Source: Sulfidibacterium sp964473395
GTDB lineage: Bacteria; Bacteroidota; Bacteroidia; Bacteroidales; F082
Length of the DNA: 64,000 bases
Reading direction: 5' to 3'
Assembly (NCBI GenBank): GCA_964473395.1
Contig: CAYYOW010000001.1
Location: 1 to 64,000 of the forward strand
The notes beneath the pieces were generated by a model. The model made no database searches and was not told where the DNA came from. It saw only the letters and a program-made list of their open reading frames with translations. Numbering within the stretch: position 1 is the stretch's first letter; each line of letters begins with the position of its first letter. Position numbers and translations under genes: made by a program. Below are positions 7,822-16,567 of this stretch, one piece after another.

Positions 7822-9124
7822 GGATGCCTTGTTTGTTTAAGAGCTGTTTGATTGTCGCTATAAATAATTTTAAATCGCCTTTTCGTGGAATCCATTCGGA
7901 AAAATGGGTTTGAGTTTGCTTGTTAAATATGATATACTGATATATTACGCTGGCGAGATAATTCAAAGAAGCCGTTGCGGCAGCTCCGATATAGCCAAAA
8001 GGCGGAATAAGAAGGAAAGCAAACAGCAGGGTAAATATAAAGCCAAGGATGTTGGCGCGAAGGTTTACCGCCGGCTGTCCCACCCCCGAAAAATAGTGAC
8101 TGAAAATGGTATTGGCTGCCAGAGCCAGCACACCCGGGCTCAGAATCAAAACAATTATTTTTATTACACCGAAAGCCTGACTGAAAATAAGTTGATAAAT
8201 ACTTTGAGGAATCGCCAGGAGAACAAGAAGGGCAAAAAAAGTAAGCAGCAAAGTGAATTTCATCAGGCGGATACTTAACGTGCGTGCATAATCTTTGTCG
8301 CCGCTATTGGAGATAACACTGTATTGCACCAGTGAAATGCTTTGGCCAATCAGCCGCAGACCTTCGGTAAGTTGTACCCCGGCGCTGTATATTCCCAAAG
8401 GGGAGAGGCCGGCAAAAATCCGGATAAAGTAAAAGCTTAAGCGTTTGTTGGCAATGTGTAACATAACTGCCGACTGGGTAGGCAAACCATAAGCTAGAAT
8501 CTTTCTGGAAACAGATACCCAGCCACGGAACGAAAAATGTTTCACTTTTTTCAGCACACTGTAAAGGCCCAAAAGACTACCCACTCCCCAGGAAAAATAC
8601 AGTGCAAAAACATAAGCTTCCGGTCCGGTTTGCTTTTTAACCAGTATTTCTGAAAGAAACAGAAGTAGGAAAAGTGTAATCTGAACAGTGAAAATAAGAT
8701 TGTAAGCCGTGATCCGCTTTTGGCCAATAAGCAAATTATAATGTATCTGCATAAAGCCGTTGAGTAGCGCCAATACCAAAATATCTATACCAAATCCCCC
8801 GGGGACAACCACATGCATCAACGGCAGATAAAAATGCCAGACTACCCAGCCCGCTCCTGTGAAGAGCAAAACAATAAATAAAATCCAAAGGTAAGAAGTA
8901 AGAAGTATCTGTTCTGTTTTGCTCCGCGATGCAAAATAAATGAGAGATCCGCCTGCCAGTAACCCCATAAATAGCTGGATAACCGTTATATCCAGAACTA
9001 TAAGGCTAATAATGCCAAATCCTTTGCTACCTATAAAATTGGTTATCAGCAAAAGGACAACCAAATTAAACAGTGCATTCAGAATACGTGTTCCCGCCGT
9101 ACGAAGGATGTTTTTAAAAATCAT
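7811..9124 (-). CDS. Oligosaccharide flippase family protein (Wzx/MATE-like)
   Basis: This is a 437-residue polytopic membrane protein with 12 or more hydrophobic segments. The N-terminus (ILRTAGTRILNALFNLVVLLL, with basic residues before the first helix) is that of polysaccharide biosynthesis flippases, which move lipid-linked sugars across the inner membrane. GLSPLGIYSAGVQLTEGLRL is the characteristic middle segment. It is divergent from the glycosyltransferase gene at 9248, and the context supports a role in surface glycan export. The substrate is unknown. Confidence 0.87.
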   Translation of the reverse strand: MIFKNILRTAGTRILNALFNLVVLLLITNFIGSKGFGIISLIVLDITVIQLFMGLLAGGSLIYFASRSKTEQILLTSYLWILFIVLLFTGAGWVVWHFYLPLMHVVVPGGFGIDILVLALLNGFMQIHYNLLIGQKRITAYNLIFTVQITLFLLLFLSEILVKKQTGPEAYVFALYFSWGVGSLLGLYSVLKKVKHFSFRGWVSVSRKILAYGLPTQSAVMLHIANKRLSFYFIRIFAGLSPLGIYSAGVQLTEGLRLIGQSISLVQYSVISNSGDKDYARTLSIRLMKFTLLLTFFALLVLLAIPQSIYQLIFSQAFGVIKIIVLILSPGVLALAANTIFSHYFSGVGQPAVNLRANILGFIFTLLFAFLLIPPFGYIGAAATASLNYLASVIYQYIIFNKQTQTHFSEWIPRKGDLKLFIATIKQLLNKQGIHEN

Positions 9125-9195
9125 GACCGAATAGCAAAAATAGCAATTATCACATAGATTATTTCACATTGTATTCTGAAATGTATTAGATATCA

Positions 9196-9225
9196 TTGCA
9201 GAGAACCGATTATGTTTTATTTTTG
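9196..9225 (+). promoter_or_regulatory. Promoter of the glycosyltransferase gene
   Basis: TTG at 9196-9198, a 19-bp spacer, then TATTTTTG at 9218-9225. This fits the Bacteroidota sigma consensus (TTTG/TTG, N19-21, TAnnTTTG) and ends 22 bp before the ATG at 9248. Confidence 0.6.
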
Positions 9226-9247
9226 AAGCAGGATTGAATAACAAACC

Positions 9248-11212
9248 ATGAAACTCTCCGTAGTTATTGTTAATTACAATGTAAAGCATTTTCTTGAGCA
9301 ATGCCTTATCTCTGTGAAGAAAGCTATGGAAAATATAGCGGGAGAAATCTTTGTGGTGGATAACAATTCGGTGGACGGTTCTGTTGAAATGGTACGAGAG
9401 AAGTTTCCGCAGGTGCATCTTATTGTCAACAAAGAAAACCTGGGGTTTGCAAAGGCCAACAACCAGGCTATCAGGCAAGCAAAAGGTGAATATTTTTTAT
9501 TATTAAACCCTGATACGGTTGTGGAGGATGATACTTTCACAAAAGTTATTGATTTTATGGATGCCCATCCTGATGCCGGCGGACTCGGGGTGAAAATGGT
9601 GGATGGCTCTGGGAAATTCCTTCCTGAATCGAAGAGAGGGCTGCCTACGCCTGTTACGGCTTTCTATAAAATTTTCGGGCTGTCATCACTTTTTTCACAC
9701 TCAAAACGTTTTTCAAAATACCATTTGGGGTATCTTGATGAAAATGAAATCAACAAAGTTGATATACTGGCCGGGGCATTCATGCTGTTACGAAAGAGCG
9801 CTCTGGATGAAATCGGTCTGCTGGACGAAATATTTTTTATGTACGGTGAAGATATTGACCTTTCGTACCGGATAACACAGGGTGGCTACAACAACTATTA
9901 TTTTCCGGAAACACGCATCATTCACTACAAAGGAGAAAGCACAAAGAAAAGCAGTGTGAACTATGTACTGGTTTTTTACCGGGCTATGGTGGTTTTCGCG
10001 CGGAAACATTTTACTGCCAAAAGAGCCAGAGCCTTTGCCTTTTTCATCAATATTGCCATCTATTTCCGTGCTTTCCTCGCTATCCTATTCCGCTTTTTCA
10101 AAAAGTTAATTTTACCGATACTGGACACGCTTATTTTGTTTAGTGGGGTTGTTCTCGTCAAAATGTTCTGGGAAAATAACATTGTCTATCCCAACGGCGG
10201 TCATTACCCCCCCTTATTTTCACATTTTGTCCTGCCATCGTATGTAATCATATGGATTATAGCTATTTATTTTAACGGGGGATATGACAAACCGTTACGT
10301 ATCCGCCCGGTGATACGTGGAGTTTTTTCGGGAACTGTTTTAATACTTATCCTGTATGCGCTGGTGCCGGATAGTTTGCGGTTTTCTCGGGGACAGATTC
10401 TCACGGATATGACCTGGGCGCTTGTCAATCTGAGTGCACTACGGTTTTTGCTTCATGTTCTGAGCATCCCCGGATTTAAACTTGGGAAGCCGGCCAACAA
10501 GCGGTTTTTGGTTATCGGTGATGAAAAAGAGGCCAGGCGTGTGGCGTCTATTCTAAAAAATTCTTACGTTACCCCGGGCTTTGTCGGGCTCATAAGTCCT
10601 GATGAAAAAGTCGAAAAGCCGAAAGGCTTTTTGGGAAATATCTTACAGGTAAAAGATATTATCAATATCTTTTCTGTCGATGAAGTTATTTTCTGCTCAA
10701 AAAGCATTTCTCATCAGACCATTATTGACAAAATGACCGGATGGAAATCGGAACATATCGATTTTAAAATCGCTCCGGAAGACAGCCTTTCTATTATCGG
10801 TAGTAGCTCCATCAACACGCAGGGCGAATTATACACAGTGGATATTAATTCGGTGGATAAACCTGCAAACCTGCGGAGCAAGCGGCTTTTCGATATGATA
10901 ACGTCGCTGGTATTTTTGGTACTTTATCCTGTAATTTTGTTTCTTGTGAGACATCCGGTGGGATTTCTAAAAAATATTCTTAAAGTTTTGTTTGGCTCCA
11001 GGTCGTGGGTGGGTTATACTCCTGTGAGCGAAGCCGCTATTCATCTGCCGGATATAAAACGCGGTGTACTTTCACCAGCAGATGGTATGAAACCTGATGT
11101 GCCTGACGATGAAATCTTACAGAAACTCAATGTCTTGTATGCCCGCGATTATAGTGTCCAAAAAGATTTGAATCTTATTCTATCTGCTTTTAGGAAGCTG
11201 GGACAGTCATAA
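9248..11212 (+). CDS. GT2 glycosyltransferase fused to a truncated polyprenyl-phosphate sugar-phosphotransferase-like region
   Basis: Residues 1-240 are a family 2 glycosyltransferase (SVVIVNYNVKHFLEQCL, VDNNSVDGS, LLLNPDTVV, FFMYGEDIDLSYR), close to rhamnosyltransferase-like enzymes. Residues about 258-408 carry several membrane helices. Residues about 418-530 look like the nucleotide-binding fold found in WcaJ-type enzymes (KRFLVIGDEKEARRVASIL). RSKRLFDMITSLVFLVLYP (about 544) then resembles the start of the bacterial sugar-transferase domain and SWVGYTP its late VGPRP motif. The catalytic stretch that normally lies between (F.KFRSM to the LDELPQ region) is absent. The second half is therefore probably not an active phosphoglycosyl transferase. 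The gene precedes a methyltransferase by 30 bp. Confidence 0.85.
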   Translation: MKLSVVIVNYNVKHFLEQCLISVKKAMENIAGEIFVVDNNSVDGSVEMVREKFPQVHLIVNKENLGFAKANNQAIRQAKGEYFLLLNPDTVVEDDTFTKVIDFMDAHPDAGGLGVKMVDGSGKFLPESKRGLPTPVTAFYKIFGLSSLFSHSKRFSKYHLGYLDENEINKVDILAGAFMLLRKSALDEIGLLDEIFFMYGEDIDLSYRITQGGYNNYYFPETRIIHYKGESTKKSSVNYVLVFYRAMVVFARKHFTAKRARAFAFFINIAIYFRAFLAILFRFFKKLILPILDTLILFSGVVLVKMFWENNIVYPNGGHYPPLFSHFVLPSYVIIWIIAIYFNGGYDKPLRIRPVIRGVFSGTVLILILYALVPDSLRFSRGQILTDMTWALVNLSALRFLLHVLSIPGFKLGKPANKRFLVIGDEKEARRVASILKNSYVTPGFVGLISPDEKVEKPKGFLGNILQVKDIINIFSVDEVIFCSKSISHQTIIDKMTGWKSEHIDFKIAPEDSLSIIGSSSINTQGELYTVDINSVDKPANLRSKRLFDMITSLVFLVLYPVILFLVRHPVGFLKNILKVLFGSRSWVGYTPVSEAAIHLPDIKRGVLSPADGMKPDVPDDEILQKLNVLYARDYSVQKDLNLILSAFRKLGQS

Positions 11213-11242
11213 ACTCCATATTTCAGAAATGTTGTATAATAA

Positions 11243-12049
11243 ATGAAGAAAATAAAAAAGTCGCTCAAGGCCATGGGTGCTATTCTCAGAAATCCCTGGC
11301 TACTGAATCGGGTGCTGGCAGATGATACGGTTTGGGAAAAGTATCTTCATAAGAAAAACCATCCTGAAAAAGGGTTGCCTGTAGTTGAGCTTGATACGCT
11401 CTTCCCGGAATTTTCAGAAGTGCTGAATACTTTTGCGTTTTTGGATGGAGGGTCATTGCCAATAGATGTTGCACTACTGAAGTTGCTGGCAAAGCAATAC
11501 GCTGATTGTAAGTATTTTGAAATTGGCACATGGCGTGGTGAGAGTGTGGCTAATGTAGCCGATGTAGCATCCCAATGTTTCACTTTGAATCTCTCCAAAA
11601 GGGAGATGTTGGAAAGAGGGCTGGATGAGAAATACGCTGATTTACATGGTTTTTTCTCCAAAGGAAAGGAAAATATTACCCATTTGGAGGGCAATTCGCT
11701 GACTTTCGATTTTTCCGGATTCAACAAAAAATTCGATTTGATTTTTATCGATGGCGACCATCATTATGATGTTGTAAAAAAGGATACGGAAAACGTTTTT
11801 GCTCATCTGGTTCATGAGAAAAGTATTGTTGTTTGGCACGATTATGCCTACCACCCCGAAAAAATGCGACCGGAAGTATTTGCTGCCATTATGGATGGGA
11901 TGCCGGCTGACAAACGGAAATACCTCGTGCATGCTGCCAATACAATATGTGCTGTTTTTGTTCCGGAGGTCTTGAAAACCCATCCTTTGAAAACCCCGGT
12001 TAAGCCCTGCAAACGATTCAAAATAAGTATTGAATCTCAAAAATTATAA
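11243..12049 (+). CDS. Class I SAM-dependent methyltransferase (Methyltransf_24-like)
   Basis: This is a 268-residue protein with a Rossmann-type methyltransferase core: YFEIGTWRGESVANVAD is motif I (SAM binding), and FDLIFIDGDHHYDVVKKDTE is the acidic/His strand typical of Methyltransf_24 proteins. The first ~45 residues are basic and helical. It follows the glycosyltransferase closely on the same strand, so methylation of a surface glycan or its precursor is plausible, but no substrate can be read from the sequence. Confidence 0.75.
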   Translation: MKKIKKSLKAMGAILRNPWLLNRVLADDTVWEKYLHKKNHPEKGLPVVELDTLFPEFSEVLNTFAFLDGGSLPIDVALLKLLAKQYADCKYFEIGTWRGESVANVADVASQCFTLNLSKREMLERGLDEKYADLHGFFSKGKENITHLEGNSLTFDFSGFNKKFDLIFIDGDHHYDVVKKDTENVFAHLVHEKSIVVWHDYAYHPEKMRPEVFAAIMDGMPADKRKYLVHAANTICAVFVPEVLKTHPLKTPVKPCKRFKISIESQKL

Positions 12050-12211
12050 TCTCCTGTATTCCTTTTACCACAATTGGTGAAAATTTTCTGGGACAGAAAT
12101 ATACATAGAAATACGAAATTTGAAAAGCATTCGTAAATATTCTGTATAGATTTGAGAACCATAATGTTAATTAAGAATGAAACTTTAGTTATATAGAAAC
12201 CATTAAAACAT

Positions 12212-12219
12212 TATTTTTG
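12212..12219 (+). promoter_or_regulatory. Candidate -7 promoter element of ruvX-def
   Basis: TATTTTTG matches TAnnTTTG and ends 11 bp before the ruvX ATG, which would give a very short or no leader. No TTG box at the normal spacing was seen. Confidence 0.4.
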
Positions 12220-12230
12220 CAGCTTAATTT

Positions 12231-12644
12231 ATGGGAAGAATTATAGCGATAGATTACGGGCAAAAAAGGGTTGGCCTTGCGGTAACCGACGAGTTGCAGA
12301 TTATTGCCACTGGGCTGGAAACCGTGGCGGCGAAAGATGTGTGGAAATATCTCTCAGATTACTTGCAGCGCGAAAATGTGGAGGCCATTGTTGTAGGCGA
12401 ACCTCGCGACATGATGAACCGTCCATCGGATTCGAGTCGCTTTGTGGAACCTTTCGTTAGGAAATTAAGAAAGGCTTATCCCGATATGAAGATAGAACGT
12501 TTTGATGAACGTTTTACATCAAAAATAGCTTTTCAGACTATGATTGATGGCGGGCTGGGAAAGAAAAAACGTCGCAACAAGGCCCTAATTGATACCATCA
12601 GCGCAACCCTGATCCTACAATCTTATCTTGAATCAGTAAAATAG
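12231..12644 (+). CDS. ruvX: Holliday junction resolvase-like pre-16S rRNA nuclease RuvX (YqgF)
   Basis: This 137-residue RNase H-fold protein is of the YqgF family, which matures the 5' end of 16S rRNA. Conserved pieces are IIAIDYGQKRVGLAVTD with the first catalytic Asp, VVGEPRDM with the Glu, ERFDERFTSK, and KALIDTISATLILQSYL with the last Asp. The length is normal. It lies 7 bp before def, and the two form a likely translation-linked operon. Confidence 0.95.
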   Translation: MGRIIAIDYGQKRVGLAVTDELQIIATGLETVAAKDVWKYLSDYLQRENVEAIVVGEPRDMMNRPSDSSRFVEPFVRKLRKAYPDMKIERFDERFTSKIAFQTMIDGGLGKKKRRNKALIDTISATLILQSYLESVK

Positions 12645-12651
12645 AAACCTT

Positions 12652-13221
12652 ATGTTACCCATCACCGCATACGGACATCCCACCTTGAAAAAGAAAGGGG
12701 AAATTATTGACAAAGACTATCCGGGACTGGAGAAGCTTATTGAAGACATGTTTAAAACCATGTATGAGTCTAACGGCGTAGGTCTGGCTGCCCAGCAGGT
12801 AAACCGCACCATCCGGCTCTTTTTGGTCGATGCCTCACCTTTTGCAGAAGAACATCCTGAGACCAACAATTTTAAACGTGTTTTTATAAATGCTCATATT
12901 GACCGTGAGGAAGGCGAAGTATGGGAATTTGAAGAGGGTTGCCTGAGTGTTCCGGGTATCAACGAGTATGTTTCGCGTAAGCCCGTTATTTACATGAGTT
13001 ATTACGACGAAAGTTTCAATTTTCATAAAAGTGAGAGGTTTGAGGGTATTCCGGCACGCATCATGCAGCACGAATATGACCACACCGAGGGTATTCTTTT
13101 TGTTGACCGCCTTCCCAGTTTTAAAAAGTTACTTCTAAAAAGGAAACTCAGCGACATAAGTGCCGGCAAACACAAAGCTACCTACAAGATGATTTATCCG
13201 CGAAAGAAGGTAAAACATTAA
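12652..13221 (+). CDS. def: Peptide deformylase
   Basis: Removes the formyl group from the N-terminal Met of new proteins. All three metal and catalytic motifs are present: GVGLAAQQV (about 42-50), EEGCLSVPG with the Cys ligand, and QHEYDHTEG with the two His ligands and catalytic Glu. The length is 189 residues, with a Lys/Arg-rich C-terminal tail after KKLLLKRKL as in many Bacteroidota enzymes. It pairs functionally with fmt at 22.3 kb, which adds the formyl group. Confidence 0.97.
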   Translation: MLPITAYGHPTLKKKGEIIDKDYPGLEKLIEDMFKTMYESNGVGLAAQQVNRTIRLFLVDASPFAEEHPETNNFKRVFINAHIDREEGEVWEFEEGCLSVPGINEYVSRKPVIYMSYYDESFNFHKSERFEGIPARIMQHEYDHTEGILFVDRLPSFKKLLLKRKLSDISAGKHKATYKMIYPRKKVKH

Positions 13222-13232
13222 CTAATAATAAT

Positions 13233-13820
13233 TTAATTGAGATTCGGATTTACCGGAAACTTATCCCATAAGCGATAATCCTGGCCAAGTTTGCGGGTCA
13301 GCTTTTTCCACAACAAGTCCGATTTGGTTGTGAGTATGATTTCAGCGGATGCCTTGGTAATGGCCCATGAATTTCTTTTTAACTCTTCCTCCATTTGGCG
13401 GGCTCCCCATCCGGCATAGCCGAGAAAAAACCTGCTATTTTGTGGGGTAAGCCTTTTCAACTGCGTCATTTCAAGCACATCTTCCATATTTCCACCCCAA
13501 AAAAGTCCTTTCAGAATCTCGATAGAGTCACTAATTTGGTCGCCAAGGGAGTGAATAAAAAACAGACGGTTTGGTTCCACCGGTCCGCCAAGGTATAACG
13601 GAGTTTCCAACTCGGGAAAATCTTCCGATACTTCGCTAAGCAATTTGCTTACAGGTTTGTTCAGTATAAGGCCAAAAGAACCCTCCGGATTATGTTCGGC
13701 CAGTAAAATAACCGAACGGCCAAAATAATAATCTCCCATGAAAGGCTCTGACAGCAACAACCGGCCTTTTGCAGGCTTCAGATTATTGGGTTTTATTTGT
13801 ACCAGTCGGTCGATTTTCAT
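13233..13820 (-). CDS. yqgE: YqgE/AlgH family protein (DUF179)
   Basis: This 195-residue protein has the DUF179 signature: GRLLLSEPFMGDYYFGRSVI near the start, GSFGLILNKP, LYLGGPVEPNRLFFIHS, and FFLGYAGWGARQMEEELKRNSW. The family's molecular role is not established; AlgH was first linked to alginate regulation in Pseudomonas. The gene converges with def and diverges from murL, whose upstream region it shares. Confidence 0.93.
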   Translation of the reverse strand: MKIDRLVQIKPNNLKPAKGRLLLSEPFMGDYYFGRSVILLAEHNPEGSFGLILNKPVSKLLSEVSEDFPELETPLYLGGPVEPNRLFFIHSLGDQISDSIEILKGLFWGGNMEDVLEMTQLKRLTPQNSRFFLGYAGWGARQMEEELKRNSWAITKASAEIILTTKSDLLWKKLTRKLGQDYRLWDKFPVNPNLN

Positions 13821-13882
13821 TTTTCCGCTTATTACTTTATTTTTACACCCTATTAATTAATCAAAAAACATACCAAACCATT

Positions 13883-15268
13883 TTGGATAAGACAAACAAT
13901 CACAACAGGTTTCTTGAGCTGCGAAATGCTTACCCATACTTTGCGTTTCAAAGTTATTCTATTTTCCGGACAAAAACAAATCTGCGGGTAAAATACCTTT
14001 TCGACCTGGCAGGAAAGTACTCATTTCAGCCGGAGATAGAAATACCTTTACGTGATTTTTACAACTTTGAAAATGTACCAGATAACGTTGTCGATAATCT
14101 AATTTTTAATATCGGTATGGTGGAGTTGGTGAGCTACTGGAAAGCAGCCTGTCCGCCAAAGGTGATTGTGCGGGCAGGCCATCTGGATGCAGAACAGATC
14201 TCCTGGTGGAAAAAGCTCTATTTCAATGGTTTGGGCGAGTTTTTCTATCTCAATGGTATAAAGGTGAATAGGGATTATTTCATGGAAATCATTTCAGAAG
14301 GTGAGGCGAAAGAAATTTCAAATGTAAGGCTTGATAGTGAACAAGTGCTGGTTCCCATTGGGGGGGGCAAAGATTCTGCAGTAAGCCTTGAATTATTGAA
14401 GATAAGAGACTTAAAAGTAATACCGTTTTTGCTGAATCCCCGCGAAGCCAGCCTGCGAACCATCCATATTTCCGGTTTTTCAGAAGAGAATTCCATCATT
14501 GTCAACCGGAAGCTTGACCTTAAATTACTGGAACTAAACGAAGCCGGATTTTTGAACGGCCATACGCCGTTTTCGGCGTTGTTGGCTTTTGTGTCAGCTT
14601 TCACAGCACTTTTGTCAGGCAGCGGTAATATTGCTCTTTCCAACGAAAGCAGCGCCAACCAAAGTACAGTTCCGGGCTCCAAAATCAACCATCAATATTC
14701 CAAATCGTTTGAATTTGAACAAGATTTCAACGGGTATGTGAAAAGATATATCCACCCGGAATTGCACTATTTCAGTTTTCTGCGGCCCCTGAATGAATTA
14801 CAGATTGCTGCTTTGTTCTCCAAATTTCCACAGCACCATTTTAGCTTTCGTAGTTGCAACGTGGGCGGCAAAACGGACAGCTGGTGCGGAGATTGTCCCA
14901 AATGTTTATTTACTTACGTGATGTTATCGCCTTTTTTACCCCAAGAAAAATTAGAGAAAATATTTGGTAAAAACCTACTGGAAGACAGCAGCCTGAAAAC
15001 GATTATGGACAAGCTGGATGGTAAAGCGGCCGTGAAACCTTTTGAATGCGTGGGGACACCGGAAGAAGTAAATGCTGCACTTTGGGAATCGGTCGACACC
15101 AAAAAAGTTGACGTACAAATTCCGTTGGTTCAAAACATTGTTTTGCAGGAAAGCAGACCGGATAATGAAGCTTTTCAAAAGTTGCTTCACCATCTGAACC
15201 AAGAGCATTTTCTTTCGGAAAAGTTCTTCCAAATTATTAAAAAGGCCATCGACAATGTTACCGTTTAA
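13883..15268 (+). CDS. murL: UDP-N-acetyl-alpha-D-muramoyl-L-alanyl-L-glutamate epimerase MurL
   Basis: The protein fits the MurL family, known from Xanthomonas to epimerise the terminal L-Glu of UDP-MurNAc-L-Ala-L-Glu to D-Glu in an ATP-dependent way. A PP-loop VPIGGGKDSAVSLELL lies at about 157-172. A Cys set, SCNVGGKTDSWCGDCPKC, lies at about 325-342. The next gene, overlapping by 14 bp, is a MurD-like ligase of the partner type. The frame is open back to an ATG at 13769, but that start would overlap the 5' end of the divergent yqgE and lie upstream of a promoter-like TATTTTTA at 13838-13845. I prefer the TTG at 13883, which gives 461 residues. Confidence 0.85.
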   Translation: MDKTNNHNRFLELRNAYPYFAFQSYSIFRTKTNLRVKYLFDLAGKYSFQPEIEIPLRDFYNFENVPDNVVDNLIFNIGMVELVSYWKAACPPKVIVRAGHLDAEQISWWKKLYFNGLGEFFYLNGIKVNRDYFMEIISEGEAKEISNVRLDSEQVLVPIGGGKDSAVSLELLKIRDLKVIPFLLNPREASLRTIHISGFSEENSIIVNRKLDLKLLELNEAGFLNGHTPFSALLAFVSAFTALLSGSGNIALSNESSANQSTVPGSKINHQYSKSFEFEQDFNGYVKRYIHPELHYFSFLRPLNELQIAALFSKFPQHHFSFRSCNVGGKTDSWCGDCPKCLFTYVMLSPFLPQEKLEKIFGKNLLEDSSLKTIMDKLDGKAAVKPFECVGTPEEVNAALWESVDTKKVDVQIPLVQNIVLQESRPDNEAFQKLLHHLNQEHFLSEKFFQIIKKAIDNVTV

Positions 15269-16535
15269 AGAAATATTCACGGAAGGGAAGTCTACTCTTA
15301 TCCTCGGCTTTGGAAAGGAGGGACGTTCGACATTTTCCTTTTTATCGAAACATTTTCCGGGATGCAAAGTTGGGATTGCCGACCAAAATACACAGATTGC
15401 GGATGAGGAAATTAATACTCCGCTTCATCTCGGTAAGGATTATCTGCAAGCCATAAACAATTACGATTTGATTATCAAATCACCTGGAATCATACTTGGG
15501 GATATTCCGGAAAACACAAAAGAAAAAATCACTTCCCAAACGGACCTTTTCCTACATAAATTTGGCCGGCAAACTATTGGCGTAACAGGAACTAAAGGGA
15601 AAAGTACTACGGCCAGTCTGATTTATCATCTACTGAAAAATACGGGAAAACATGCTGTATTAATGGGCAATATCGGTCTGCCTGCCTTCGATTTTATTGA
15701 AAAGATTAATGCTGATGATCTAATTGTTTATGAATTGTCGGCTCACCAGCTCGAGTTGGTACACAGCAGCCCACATATAGCTGTGTTACTGAATATTTTT
15801 CCTGAACATTTGGATTATTTCGGCACTTTTGAACGATACAAACGGGCTAAACTGAACATTTTCCGATTTCAAAAAACAGGTGACAACGCCTTTTGTGGAG
15901 AAGAGATTCCGGATATGGCTGGCCATTGCGAAACGGCAAAGAGTTTGAAAAATGGCTTTCGTCCAGAAGATCTGCTGCTACGTTGCGGTTTAATGGGCGA
16001 ACATAATCTGAATAATATTCTGCTGGCTTTTCGTGTCCTACATTGTCTTGGGATACCGCTTACCTTGCTACCACAGGCTTTAACCGGCTTCAACACTTTG
16101 CCTCACAGGCTGGAATATGTTGGACATTTTGGCGGTGTTGATTTTTACAACGACAGTATCTCCACCGTTCCACAATCGACCATGGCGGCGGTAAAAAGTA
16201 TCCCGCAGGTGGATACACTTATTCTCGGTGGTTTCGACCGTGGACTTGACTATAAGGAATTGGTAGATTTTTTAACGGAAACAGAAATAAAAAATATTTT
16301 CTTTCTCGGAAAAGCGGGAGAGAGGATATTGAAGCTGTTTGAAGCCACAGTTAACCATAAAAACCTTTTTCCGGTAGTTGGTTTGTCTGATATTTTTGTT
16401 CAATTGCAAGAACTTCAAGATGTTTCCTGTTGTCTGTTATCACCTGCTGCCGCGAGTTACGACCAGTTTCATAACTTCGAACACCGGGGAGATTTTTTTA
16501 GGAAGTTGGCAGAGAAGTTTGGGAAAAATAAATAA
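15255..16535 (+). CDS. murD2: MurD-type ligase, probably UDP-N-acetylmuramoyl-L-alanine--L-glutamate ligase (MurD2)
   Basis: A Mur ligase of 426 residues: ATP loop GVTGTKGKSTTAS (about 109-121), GNIGLPAFD, YELSAHQLE, FPEHLDYF with the carbamylated-Lys region RYKRAKLNIFRFQ, MGEHNLNNILLA, and LPHRLEYVG. At about 299-308 it has DSISTVPQST where ordinary MurD has a DSKATN-type loop; this loop binds the incoming amino acid region and differs in MurD2. Together with the overlapping murL upstream, the likely reaction is adding L-Glu, later epimerised by MurL. Ordinary MurD plus MurI may exist elsewhere in the genome. Confidence 0.85.
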   Translation: MLPFKEIFTEGKSTLILGFGKEGRSTFSFLSKHFPGCKVGIADQNTQIADEEINTPLHLGKDYLQAINNYDLIIKSPGIILGDIPENTKEKITSQTDLFLHKFGRQTIGVTGTKGKSTTASLIYHLLKNTGKHAVLMGNIGLPAFDFIEKINADDLIVYELSAHQLELVHSSPHIAVLLNIFPEHLDYFGTFERYKRAKLNIFRFQKTGDNAFCGEEIPDMAGHCETAKSLKNGFRPEDLLLRCGLMGEHNLNNILLAFRVLHCLGIPLTLLPQALTGFNTLPHRLEYVGHFGGVDFYNDSISTVPQSTMAAVKSIPQVDTLILGGFDRGLDYKELVDFLTETEIKNIFFLGKAGERILKLFEATVNHKNLFPVVGLSDIFVQLQELQDVSCCLLSPAAASYDQFHNFEHRGDFFRKLAEKFGKNK

Positions 16536-16563
16536 AAAACGGGGCTTTCGCCCCGTTTTTTTT
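16536..16563. terminator. Bidirectional terminator between murD2 and the bTHX gene
   Basis: A CGGGGC/GCCCCG stem (16540-16545 with 16550-16555) around a TTTC loop, with A-rich sequence on the left and eight T on the right. The flanks let it serve both convergent genes. Confidence 0.85.
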
Positions 16564-16567
16564 ATTG

